DNA of 64,000 bases from Ogataea parapolymorpha DL-1. Lineage: Eukaryota; Ascomycota; Pichiomycetes; Pichiales; Pichiaceae. Of the stretch, positions 55,616 to 64,000 are shown piece after piece. Each line of letters starts with the position of its first letter. Within the stretch, counting starts at the first letter, position 1. Below the pieces are notes generated by a model. That model worked only from the letters and a program-made list of their open reading frames with translations, was not told the DNA's origin and made no database searches. The stretch spans positions 868,001-932,000 of the forward strand of contig NC_027862.1 of assembly GCF_000187245.1 (NCBI RefSeq), read 5' to 3'. The translations under genes and the position numbers were made by a program.

Positions 55616-56214
55616 ATGTCCTGGAAAAATGATTTACTGGCAAAACTGGCGCAGCGAGATAAGTCAATGGAGACCCAGAAAGACGTGTTTTTGTCATGTG
55701 AGTATAAAGATTTGTTTACTGACATCCAGTTCAATTTTTAAGTACCAGAATTGCGTCGCTGGAACGACAATTAGATACGGTACAGCGTGATGATAGCAAA
55801 AAAACAGTGTTGGACCTGCTGGGAGAAATTGACCAACTGAAACAGAAACTGGACTTGACAGAAGACAGTTTGAAGCACGAAATTGCGAAGAATAAAGAGC
55901 TGGTCAAAGAGTTGAGTACTATCAAAAATAATTTCAATATATTGACAGATGGATACAAGAAACTACAGGAGCGCCATCTGCGGTTGCAGGAAGAGAGCAA
56001 AATCAAGTTCCAGAATCTAGAGTCATTAAATGATGATATACTGTCGTTGAACATCGAAAATAACTTGCTGAATGACAGGATGGCTAAATTAAAGCAAGAG
56101 AACGAGTCCTTGATCGAACGTTGGATGAAACGAGTCAAGCAGGAGGCAGAGGTGCTGAATGATGCGAATGAAGCGCTGTCTCGCAGCGAAAAATCCTTGA
56201 AACCGGAGAGTTAA
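55616..56214 (+). CDS. ATG16: Autophagy protein Atg16, spliced
   Basis: The gene has exon 1 at 55616-55697 (27 codons plus one base), an intron at 55698-55729 and exon 2 at 55730-56214, giving 188 aa. The N-terminal helix MSWKNDLLAKLAQRD is the Atg5-binding segment typical of the family. A coiled coil follows (about 60-175), ending in the conserved LNIENNLLNDRMAKLKQENESLIERWM block. Atg16 joins Atg5-Atg12 into the ligase that lipidates Atg8. The length exceeds S. cerevisiae Atg16 (150 aa). Its stop codon overlaps the stop of RRP42. Confidence 0.92.
55698..55729 (+). other. 32-nt intron in ATG16
   Basis: GTGAGT at the 5' end, canonical TACTGAC-type branch site (near 55718-55724) and CAG at 55727-55729. 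Joining keeps the frame into the coiled coil. A second AG at 55741-55742 would break the frame. Confidence 0.85.
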
Positions 56215-57089
56215 AACAAACTTCCGTATTCATCCACCTCGGTATTGAGAATACTTTCAAGGGCTTCTACCACAGGCTGGCCAATTTGCTTCACCGTTTC
56301 GAGAGCCTTGTTGAGTGTTTTGCGATTGAAAGCCTGTCCATCTGCTGTGGACAGCGCCACTGATTGAATTGGAGCAACTATATTCCCTTGGCAGTACCCT
56401 ATGCATAGACCGCTTTCTAGTACTTCTTCCTCATCCAGAGAAGGATCGACCAGAACGTTCGATCCAACCAACCCAACTACGAATATCAGCATTGGTTGAA
56501 ATTTCGAGTCTGCAGGTATCAGGTTTGTGGAAAGCTCCCAATCGTCTGCGAATGAAGGCTCTTCCTCAATCTCGCGATCGTTGGTGGTCGATGTGAGTAA
56601 CGGCAGTTTGGCAGACTTCAAGGCCAGATACGTACCCATAGAGATGAGAGAGAGAAGCGAGTACAGCGTGTATGATGAGTTCTTGAAGTCTCCTGGAACA
56701 GAAAGAACGAGTATGTCCACATATAGTTGGAAATAATATTTATCTGTCAGTCGAAGCACTTCAAAATCAAAATTGTTGACTAACGCACGCTGTATCATTG
56801 CTGATAAATTCAGACATAGGGTCGAGTTATCTCGTTGACCCTCGACATCAACGTCGACGTTTATTAGTTCGGATATGTCTTTTGTTCTGATAACTTTTGC
56901 TTTGACACTGGTAATGCATTCTATTCCATCCGGGTTGTACACTCTAGAGGAGCCATTACAATTAGGCACAAACGAGCATACAGCTTTCAAAGGCCGAAAT
57001 TCGTTGGTTTTCCTGGAATCTGTTCTGGTTGAGTTTTCGCCAGCTAGCGAATCGTAAATGTACGATTTTTCAGCCGTTGAGAGAACCAT
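56211..57089 (-). CDS. RRP42: Exosome core subunit Rrp42 (RNase PH-like)
   Basis: The protein has 292 aa from the ATG at 57089; a GTG four codons upstream was dropped. It begins MVLSTAEKSYIYDSL, then RTDSRKTNEFRPL and a TSVKAKV strand, the RNase PH-type fold of the Rrp42/Rrp43 group. Rrp42 is a non-catalytic ring subunit of the exosome that processes and degrades RNA in nucleus and cytosol. A Glu/Asp insertion at about 165-175 is not general to the family. It shares an 86-bp promoter gap with divergent LAA1. Confidence 0.85.
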   Translation of the reverse strand: MVLSTAEKSYIYDSLAGENSTRTDSRKTNEFRPLKAVCSFVPNCNGSSRVYNPDGIECITSVKAKVIRTKDISELINVDVDVEGQRDNSTLCLNLSAMIQRALVNNFDFEVLRLTDKYYFQLYVDILVLSVPGDFKNSSYTLYSLLSLISMGTYLALKSAKLPLLTSTTNDREIEEEPSFADDWELSTNLIPADSKFQPMLIFVVGLVGSNVLVDPSLDEEEVLESGLCIGYCQGNIVAPIQSVALSTADGQAFNRKTLNKALETVKQIGQPVVEALESILNTEVDEYGSLF

Positions 57090-57175
57090 GTCGAGATGCA
57101 CAAGAAAATGAATAAAATATTTTTTTAGGTTTACATTTCTCTTTGTTCCACGTAAAGTTGACGATCAGATAGATT

Positions 57176-60100
57176 ATGGACAAGTTTGCTTTCACCCAAT
57201 TGCAGCCAACTCTGTTGCAAGACAATAACAAGGAGTCCGGTCGGACCGTTCAGGCTTGCATTGCAACGTATTTGACCAATCTCCATACCCATTTGGAGTC
57301 CGAGGACTTGGACAATCCAAGTTTGACGTTTGCGAGCGAACAGCTGGATCTGTTGATCGATCATTTCACAACCACATTTAATGATGTTCCCGAAGTTTAT
57401 CATCTATCTACATGGGTTAACACGCTTTTGGCGAAGACGTACACATTGGTATTGTCACAGATGCTAAAAAATGCACACGACAGGTTCAACATCAAACTGA
57501 TTGATGTCACTAATAAAATGGTTAATATATTAGTAGACTTCAAAAAACTGTCAATCAAGTCAACGTGGTACTCTTCGCTGAAACACATGGCATTGGCTTT
57601 TGTACAGTTAACTTTTGCGCAATTTGGCGGATTCCTCAATTCATACAAAAACCTGCTGCTGACCACCATTTACAAATACCTCACCAAATGTCATGACAAC
57701 TACAATACTGCAATCGATTCCGGGGTTTTCAAGGCAAACTATTTTACAGATATGGTGCTGGCCTTGGATGTTATCCTGAGTAATGACAACAGCTCTAATA
57801 CCTTGGACGATAAGCTATTGGGAAGACTCTTGAAGCTTACCAAATACCTTACACAGAAAAACTCATCTCACACATACATTTACCCACTCCTTAGTGTATC
57901 GTATGCATATAACACCTTGGTCCACTTGTTGAAATCGGACAGATATGTACTCTCGATCATAAGCAGAAAAAGCACTCCTTCCGTCACCAGTTACCTCACG
58001 TCCATTACGCCCTATTTGAACGATTTAACAGCCGCCCTGTCCACTCAAGAACCCAAGCTTCGGGTTGTGATATCCAAAAACATAGCTGATCTGCTTGTCT
58101 TCAATGTTATTGTTTTCGGTGTAAACCTCGGTGAGGAGGAAAAGTGTTTCGAGTACACTTTAAGTTACTTGATGGCCAATTATACAAAAGAGTCGCACAC
58201 CCAAGAGATCCGCACTGGCCTTGTTGAAGCCATAGTTCAGTTGATGTCGAAAATGAATCTGTACTACACCACGAATAGCGTTCGCATTGGCTACAAAAAT
58301 GGCATCAATTACATGATTCTCAAATTCCTCGAGACGTTGAACATTATTTATTATCACATATTCGGCAAAGGCATGTCCGTAAATCAGCTGAAACCCTCGA
58401 AAGACGACAGATTTTTCAAAGTCACTGATAATTTCGATAATCCAATAGAGATCCTTAATCAAATTGACACTCTTTACTCCTTTTTCCTAAGAGAGGTGGA
58501 CTCGGACATTAATAGACTCATCATTCTTTCGAAAATCGTGTACGGAAGTACATCCGAAAGCAATGTGGTGAAGTTTCCTTCCCTGATCGAAGCAGTTCCT
58601 GCCCCAGATCACGATGTCGACAATCAATATTACGTGCTGTCCCTACTCAAACTATCTCAGTTGCTTATTGATCAGCTTGACGAATATGTTCTTTCTCAGC
58701 AAGATGGTATTTCGGACTCTCATGACTCATTCGCATCACAGCTATGCAGTACGTTGTTTGAGCTTTGCAAACATAAAAACTTCAAGATTAGGGTTGTTGC
58801 GGTGGACTCAATCACAAGGCTTATTTCTATCAAACCCGAACTTTCCTTCAATATTCTGAACGAATCACTATCCACTCTGTTGGCATCTTTTGACGAGGGT
58901 AAAGGGGACATGAACTTCTTATTCAACGAGAACCACGGCCTTGCATTCCTGATCGCCTCGATTCTTTCTACGTGCCCGAAGGAGCACATTAATGCGGACT
59001 TCGTTCTTCAAGTATTTTCCATGTCAACCAATTTTCTTAAAAAGTTCAACTCAACCGTCATTATGGGTAACCTTTTTGGATCGGGTTCAGGAAACTATGT
59101 CTCAAACGTCAACTACGAGAAACAGCTTGTCAGTTGGATCATCCTTATGGGCCTTTTCAATTACGCTACTGAGAACGATGGCAGCTCGGGAAGTAATTTC
59201 TTCCTTCTAGAATGCTCGCAATTTATTACAATCTGGAAAAACCTTCTCACCCATTCCATGCCTTCTGACTTTGTTCAGACATCAACCGTTGATGGATTCA
59301 CCAAGATTACGAATTTGAACGAGATAATGAAGCTGGTGGAAATCAAAAATCAATCATTGGTGTGTCTTTTGAGCTATACTAACTATTTGTCGTCAACTAG
59401 GTCCTCCATTGAAAGCTCATCGAAATCAAGCTTGCTGACGCCCGAGATTGCCTTATCACTCAACCAGATCGTTAACAAAAGTTTTGTGTTTATCTCAAAC
59501 CTGAAGATGCAGGTTTCAAACCTGTCTGTACCACCAATGCTTGAGAGAACCATTAAGCTCCATAAGCTTCGTGTTTATCAAAACCACATAAAACTACAAC
59601 CCTTCCTGCCCAAATCTGACTCTAACTCCAGCCTTTTGTTGGATGTGGTGGAGAATATCTGCAAATCAGGTATCAAGACCAAAAAACTCAATACGTTCAA
59701 GGTTGACGAGCTATTGGTCAAGTCGACCACTCTGCGTAAACAGAAACCATCAGATGAGATTAAAACCATCGACGAGCTACCAATCCAAAGTCTGTACACA
59801 GTTGAGTCAAACAGAATCAAAAGTCATTTGGCACCGCTGACCGTGTTTGATTCAGATGGTATTGACCAATCGTCATTCCTGAACGATTATCTGATGTATC
59901 TATATCAGGGCTCAACATGTTTTGGATACACCGACTTCTCGTTGTCGCCACCTGACCTCGACACGATGCTCGTGGATATTTCTGTGGAGATTTTAGCTCT
60001 TTCGTTTGGTTTTCTATCTAGCAAGGTGCAAATTTCGATCTTGGAGAACATACAAGAAATTCTGTTCCCGAATTCGGGACATGCTTCCAACATCACTGTG

Positions 60101-63100
60101 CAAAATGTCTGTGTCTCTATCCATAGCGTCGTCAGCTATATGCATAACCACAATGAAACTTTCAAGCAATCAGCTTCTCATCCCAAGATGGAGTTTTCCA
60201 ATTCAGTAAGCGTGTTGCTGATCGATCTCTTGAAAAGAATTTACGCTGAATATTCCGAATTTGATGGACTCGCAGAACTTAACTCGGACGCGATAGGTCT
60301 TATTTGTTCGTTGACAGCATCAAAGGAGGGTATGTTGGCAGAACAGATCGCTATTTTCATCAAATCAATTGTGAAAAATGCAGAACCCAACTCACGCTCG
60401 TTCGACTCGCTCACGTTGTCCAAAATCTCTGAATACTCCAATCTTATGAATATCACTAATATCTTCAGCGTTCTTTTGACCTTGGTATTGGATCCTCACC
60501 CGCTGGTTCATGCATCTGCATTAGATTCACTCACAACTGTTATTTCCAGCCAGCGACAAGTTGAGCTTATTGGGCCTTTGCTGACAAATTTACTTGCGGC
60601 AATGGAGAATGTACTGAACTCTGATGAATTTGGATTTAATTCGCCTATCACTGTGTCCTCGAACTTGAATTACCGTGCAGGGCAAAACTCTGTTGTCCTG
60701 TTGGCCAGATTAGCTCGCGTGATAATCAATAGCTCAGGCCCTACCATTGGACTCTGGGAGATCTCACAAAAGCAAAAACTTAAGAATATACTCTTTGGAC
60801 TGATCAGTCTCGAGAAGAAGGAAGTTGAAGGAATATCGAGAGAGCTGCTCAAGGCTTTGGAGGAACTGTTGATTTTCGATAATTCACTGATTTCGATGGA
60901 AACCTACATCAAATTTGTGAAATTTTCAATCATCAACAACATCAAAGTGGGCGTCTCCAATGGACATTACATTGCTAGCGAGGAGTCGACGGAGATATAC
61001 CCTGTCACAACCAGTGATATCAACTGGAGGCTCGCACTAGAGTCATATAACCAGCTGTTGAAGCTAGGGAATAGCATTGATTCCGAGATGGAGCAATTCT
61101 TGTGGATCTCTTTGGAGTATGCTGATAGCTCCACAGTCAAAGAAGTGTTTAGCAACCTTTTGGAGTTTTCCTCGGCTGCAGAGAAGGTGCAGTGGTTTGA
61201 AAAACTTGTGAAGCTATTCAACGTGAGCAAACATGTGCTCTATGAGCCGTTACTCTCCAAATACAGAAAGAGAATCAACCATTCGGGTGCTCTTTTCAAT
61301 CCTATGAGATTTAAAAAGCCTGTTTCTGTCAAGCCAAAGCCCAAGTCAAAATCAAGCACCCCTGTACCTGCTCCCACCCTAAAACCTGAGCATTCAGACT
61401 TAGAGATGGATGAAGAAGGTGAAACTTTTGCTCATTCTGAAGAAGATGAGTCGTCTATCAAGCGCGAAGACACTAGAGACTCCTCAAGAAAGGAGGCTAG
61501 GCCGCCCCATGCGCATGCCGCGATGGTCCAGTCGATGGTGCTAGAAAATGAGACAACAAAATGGAAATTCAAAAAATATATCCTTCAACTGCTCACTGTT
61601 GTTGTTTCAAGTGCAAGAGAAGACTCTAGACTGCAAAAATATATCTCCACCAAGATATCTGAGCTTGTTGAGATTGCTTTTATTTGCTCAACCTCGAGTC
61701 TGATTCAACTTCGAATCTCCTCCTTGGAACTCATAGGGCATATCATTGACATTTATGGCAACATGAGTGACCCACTGTACCCAGAAGTCTCTTTGCTTGG
61801 ACAACAGTCCGCCCAAATCACGACGGCAATTGTTCCAGCGTTCAGCAAAGATTCTAACATCGGACTCGCATGTACTGCTGTCGTTTTGGCTTCGAAACTG
61901 CTAAGCAGTAACATTGGCCAAGTGAGTCGTATGCACCGTATCGTCAACGTTTTGACCACATCTTTAGAAGAGTTTGCGCACGCAAAGGGCTCCGGCAACG
62001 AGATTTCCAATGGAGTGCCTAAAAATTTGAAGATTGGTGAGGTCTCTGTTCTCACTGCCAAGTCTCAAAACAAGCTGTTGGTGTACATTCTGCAAGCCTG
62101 GTCAAGAATCAAGGTGAATACTGCGGGTCATTCAGATACAAGCCAGTTGGTGGACAAGTACATAAACATTCTTACACCTCTCTGGTTATATTCGCTGCGC
62201 GATTTCGCGATGATGAAGTACGGCAGCCAGTTTTTGATCACCAATTCCGACGATGTGGACATCAATACATATGAACAGTGCTGGGTGGACTTTGTTGAGG
62301 TTATTGGTGTGATTGCAAACGAAAATTCTGCGCATCTGAATGAGCTTTTGCGTGATGACGGATCCAACTTTTTCTTGGTTCTTTTTGGTCAATGCATTGA
62401 TCACTTGATCAAGGTCTCATCCAAGACCAAACAGGCTGTAACAGCATACGATTTTCGTGTTTTAGACGCTTTGGCAGGAATATTGAAACTCAAATCGGGA
62501 TTACAACTGGTTTTTGATGATTCTATTTTCGTCGAATTCATTGATCTGCTAGATAGGCTCGTTTTGATTTCTGATCCCTCGTTCAAGTTGAAACTACTGG
62601 AGTTGGCCTCTGGGGTCTTTGAGTCTTATTTCAAGACTTCTTCGAACTCCAAGAGTCCGGAAGAGCTTCACAGCGATGTGGACAAACTTTTTGAGCTACT
62701 CAGGATTAACATGTTGGCTATTATTCAAATCCTTCCTTTTATCAGAGATCGGGAGTTAGGAAGAACCCCGCTTAAAGCAATTGAGAGTCACGATCTAATT
62801 CTTTTGAAGAAGGCATTTGACCTGTCGTTGAATATGATTGCATATCTTCCTGAAGTGATTCAGCTGGATTTGCACACTTGTTTCCTTTTCGCATTCACCC
62901 TGGTTTACGAGCTTAATAATTCAGATATCATCGCAATTCTGCTTCCAACGCTCAAGAGGATTATTTCCAGTCTCGCACATATTGATCCTAGAAATTCCGC
63001 AACGTCTCGCTTTTTCCATTCAATCAGGAAACATTTGAACGTTAGCAACAAAAACTCGATTCTCACGGTTTTCATCGTGATCACTACGACCGATGAATTG

Positions 63101-63616
63101 CACCTAACGGAGGAAGAAGCAGGAAAGGTCTCGGAATTTATCATTAATGGCTTGCTTTCCGAAGAAACCAGCTTGAATACAATCTCTATACAAGCGATCA
63201 AAACGCTGATTAAAAATAATGAGAAGACCGGTCTCATCCTGGAAAAACTAATTCCTCAGCTCGTGGATCAGGTGTACCAGTCGAAGCTGAAAGAGCCAAG
63301 GCTCATTCTCGAGATATTAATTGTGCTGACTAGGTCTGTCTCGTCGGACAAAATCGAGGGATGCCTCAAGATATGCGTTCCGATCATTCTCTGGTTCGAT
63401 GAATTCACTTCACGGAAGTACGAGAACTATTTGCACCACAAACTTCTTGATCTCATTCAACATTCACCAGCACATTTTAAGTCATTTGTGGATTCGTGTT
63501 CCGAAGACCAAAAACAGAACCTTGAAAGACTGGTGAAACTAGCAACCGCTCCAGAGACTGAGACAGAAACGGTATTAGAGGAGTTTTCACACATTAAGTT
63601 GAAAACCTTTGGTTAA
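57176..63616 (+). CDS. LAA1: HEAT-repeat AP-1 accessory protein Laa1 (HEATR5 family)
   Basis: The protein has 2146 aa, close to S. cerevisiae Laa1 (2014 aa). It is almost entirely helical HEAT-like repeats from the N-terminus (MDKFAFTQLQPTLLQ) to the end. The solenoid is broken by a disordered linker at about 1380-1455, with Lys/Pro runs and an acidic cluster (DEEGETFAHSEEDESS). Laa1 helps place AP-1 on trans-Golgi and endosome membranes and supports clathrin-dependent sorting. No catalytic domain is present. Confidence 0.85.
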   Translation: MDKFAFTQLQPTLLQDNNKESGRTVQACIATYLTNLHTHLESEDLDNPSLTFASEQLDLLIDHFTTTFNDVPEVYHLSTWVNTLLAKTYTLVLSQMLKNAHDRFNIKLIDVTNKMVNILVDFKKLSIKSTWYSSLKHMALAFVQLTFAQFGGFLNSYKNLLLTTIYKYLTKCHDNYNTAIDSGVFKANYFTDMVLALDVILSNDNSSNTLDDKLLGRLLKLTKYLTQKNSSHTYIYPLLSVSYAYNTLVHLLKSDRYVLSIISRKSTPSVTSYLTSITPYLNDLTAALSTQEPKLRVVISKNIADLLVFNVIVFGVNLGEEEKCFEYTLSYLMANYTKESHTQEIRTGLVEAIVQLMSKMNLYYTTNSVRIGYKNGINYMILKFLETLNIIYYHIFGKGMSVNQLKPSKDDRFFKVTDNFDNPIEILNQIDTLYSFFLREVDSDINRLIILSKIVYGSTSESNVVKFPSLIEAVPAPDHDVDNQYYVLSLLKLSQLLIDQLDEYVLSQQDGISDSHDSFASQLCSTLFELCKHKNFKIRVVAVDSITRLISIKPELSFNILNESLSTLLASFDEGKGDMNFLFNENHGLAFLIASILSTCPKEHINADFVLQVFSMSTNFLKKFNSTVIMGNLFGSGSGNYVSNVNYEKQLVSWIILMGLFNYATENDGSSGSNFFLLECSQFITIWKNLLTHSMPSDFVQTSTVDGFTKITNLNEIMKLVEIKNQSLVCLLSYTNYLSSTRSSIESSSKSSLLTPEIALSLNQIVNKSFVFISNLKMQVSNLSVPPMLERTIKLHKLRVYQNHIKLQPFLPKSDSNSSLLLDVVENICKSGIKTKKLNTFKVDELLVKSTTLRKQKPSDEIKTIDELPIQSLYTVESNRIKSHLAPLTVFDSDGIDQSSFLNDYLMYLYQGSTCFGYTDFSLSPPDLDTMLVDISVEILALSFGFLSSKVQISILENIQEILFPNSGHASNITVQNVCVSIHSVVSYMHNHNETFKQSASHPKMEFSNSVSVLLIDLLKRIYAEYSEFDGLAELNSDAIGLICSLTASKEGMLAEQIAIFIKSIVKNAEPNSRSFDSLTLSKISEYSNLMNITNIFSVLLTLVLDPHPLVHASALDSLTTVISSQRQVELIGPLLTNLLAAMENVLNSDEFGFNSPITVSSNLNYRAGQNSVVLLARLARVIINSSGPTIGLWEISQKQKLKNILFGLISLEKKEVEGISRELLKALEELLIFDNSLISMETYIKFVKFSIINNIKVGVSNGHYIASEESTEIYPVTTSDINWRLALESYNQLLKLGNSIDSEMEQFLWISLEYADSSTVKEVFSNLLEFSSAAEKVQWFEKLVKLFNVSKHVLYEPLLSKYRKRINHSGALFNPMRFKKPVSVKPKPKSKSSTPVPAPTLKPEHSDLEMDEEGETFAHSEEDESSIKREDTRDSSRKEARPPHAHAAMVQSMVLENETTKWKFKKYILQLLTVVVSSAREDSRLQKYISTKISELVEIAFICSTSSLIQLRISSLELIGHIIDIYGNMSDPLYPEVSLLGQQSAQITTAIVPAFSKDSNIGLACTAVVLASKLLSSNIGQVSRMHRIVNVLTTSLEEFAHAKGSGNEISNGVPKNLKIGEVSVLTAKSQNKLLVYILQAWSRIKVNTAGHSDTSQLVDKYINILTPLWLYSLRDFAMMKYGSQFLITNSDDVDINTYEQCWVDFVEVIGVIANENSAHLNELLRDDGSNFFLVLFGQCIDHLIKVSSKTKQAVTAYDFRVLDALAGILKLKSGLQLVFDDSIFVEFIDLLDRLVLISDPSFKLKLLELASGVFESYFKTSSNSKSPEELHSDVDKLFELLRINMLAIIQILPFIRDRELGRTPLKAIESHDLILLKKAFDLSLNMIAYLPEVIQLDLHTCFLFAFTLVYELNNSDIIAILLPTLKRIISSLAHIDPRNSATSRFFHSIRKHLNVSNKNSILTVFIVITTTDELHLTEEEAGKVSEFIINGLLSEETSLNTISIQAIKTLIKNNEKTGLILEKLIPQLVDQVYQSKLKEPRLILEILIVLTRSVSSDKIEGCLKICVPIILWFDEFTSRKYENYLHHKLLDLIQHSPAHFKSFVDSCSEDQKQNLERLVKLATAPETETETVLEEFSHIKLKTFG

Positions 63617-63624
63617 TAGATGAA

Positions 63625-64000
63625 TTATTTGTGCTTTGCCAGACACAGTTGGTGGTATTGTAGCTGTCCGTTGGTGAAAAACTCAATCGCAGGCTGTGGT
63701 ATTTGCAACTGTGAAGCATTTTTGATTATCCAATGCTTAAGTTGCCCTGCCAGCGACTGTAAATAGATGATCCCTTGGTGGTTGGCAATCTTCTGTGCGT
63801 ATGGGTGCTTTTTCAAGGTTTCGTATTTGGGCCCTAGTAAGCTGTTGATGAGGATATATCTCTTCTGCACCCACGACAGAAGCTTCTTCACATGAGGATG
63901 ATCTTGAGCTATCTTGTATAAGGAGTCCAACCGCTCAGTGAAAATAGTAATTTCCCTATCTGGGATATAAAGGATCTTGTCGATACCATAACTGTTCTCC
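63625..64000 (-). CDS. Unrecognised protein, 3' part only
   Basis: This is the last 125 codons of a gene that continues past the right edge; the frame is open from 64000 to the TAA at 63625. The visible part is hydrophilic and likely helical, with blocks such as VQKRYILINSLLGPKY and AIEFFTNGQLQYHQL. There is no membrane segment or motif I recognise. It converges on LAA1 with an 8-bp gap between stops. Confidence 0.65.
   Translation of the reverse strand, partial: ENSYGIDKILYIPDREITIFTERLDSLYKIAQDHPHVKKLLSWVQKRYILINSLLGPKYETLKKHPYAQKIANHQGIIYLQSLAGQLKHWIIKNASQLQIPQPAIEFFTNGQLQYHQLCLAKHK

Noticed and set aside
55743..55790. Alternative ATG16 3' splice site at AG 55741-55742
   Set aside because: It shifts the frame out of the coiled-coil coding sequence.
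1..64000. CRISPR arrays, IS elements, LTR retrotransposons
   Set aside because: No regularly spaced direct repeats, terminal repeats, integrase or reverse transcriptase motifs were seen.

Overview
The window is a gene-dense stretch of a budding-yeast nuclear chromosome. CTG codons fall on conserved leucines (adaptin, Rab GTPase), so the genetic code is standard, and a complex I accessory subunit (NDUFB9) is present. Gaps between genes are often under 100 bp. Together these point to the Pichiaceae, most likely an Ogataea (Hansenula) polymorpha-type methylotrophic yeast. The species is an inference; no prophage, transposon, IS element or CRISPR array was seen.

Layout. 1-8 kb: the 5' part of a His-rich secreted protein (-), an MNN1-type mannosyltransferase (-), the U2 snRNA gene (+) and the RecQ helicase SGS1 (+). 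8-17 kb: ADE5,7, an ALR/CorA Mg transporter, a JEM1-like ER J-protein and an RMD9-like mitochondrial protein, all +. 17-27 kb: a PHAF1/UPF0183 protein (-) divergent from a Rab5 GTPase (+), which overlaps the convergent kinase IKS1 (-); then a coiled-coil protein (-), a GCR1_C-domain factor (+) and SLA1 (-). 27-35 kb: a Pumilio protein (+, with a tiny intron after its ATG), LCP5 (-)/NSA2 (+) from one short promoter, aminopeptidase Y (+), a SAK1/TOS3/ELM1-type kinase (-) and the U5 snRNA gene (+). 35-46 kb: a tight head-to-tail + array of SKG6-like, APL3, YBL036C-type PLP protein, SEC59, a Rad51-fold paralogue, LHP1 and POL12. 46-64 kb: a short-tailed IST2 (-), NDUFB9 (+), an unrecognised one-TM protein (+), FTR1 (-), DMA1 (-), a YML020W-like hydrolase-fold protein (-), ATG16 (+), RRP42 (-), LAA1 (+) and the 3' part of an unrecognised gene (-).

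The most notable signals are RNA-level. Two spliceosomal snRNA genes, U2 and U5, lie in the window and share a TTACCCG box plus TATA arrangement. Five genes need introns of only 31-36 nt with recognisable 5' splice, branch and 3' splice sites. Other points are a 50-nt antisense coding overlap at the Rab5 prenylation motif, a Rad51-like protein without a Walker A motif, and an IST2 lacking the long cortical tail of the S. cerevisiae protein. Most genes are conserved housekeeping genes: endocytosis and trafficking (SLA1, APL3, LAA1, Rab5, IST2), RNA biogenesis (U2, U5, LCP5, NSA2, LHP1, RRP42, PUF), DNA maintenance (SGS1, POL12, Rad51-like) and autophagy (ATG16, PHAF1-like). I saw no convincing new multi-gene system.

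Start codons were set to the first plausible ATG. Several longer reading frames begin at TTG or GTG and were trimmed.
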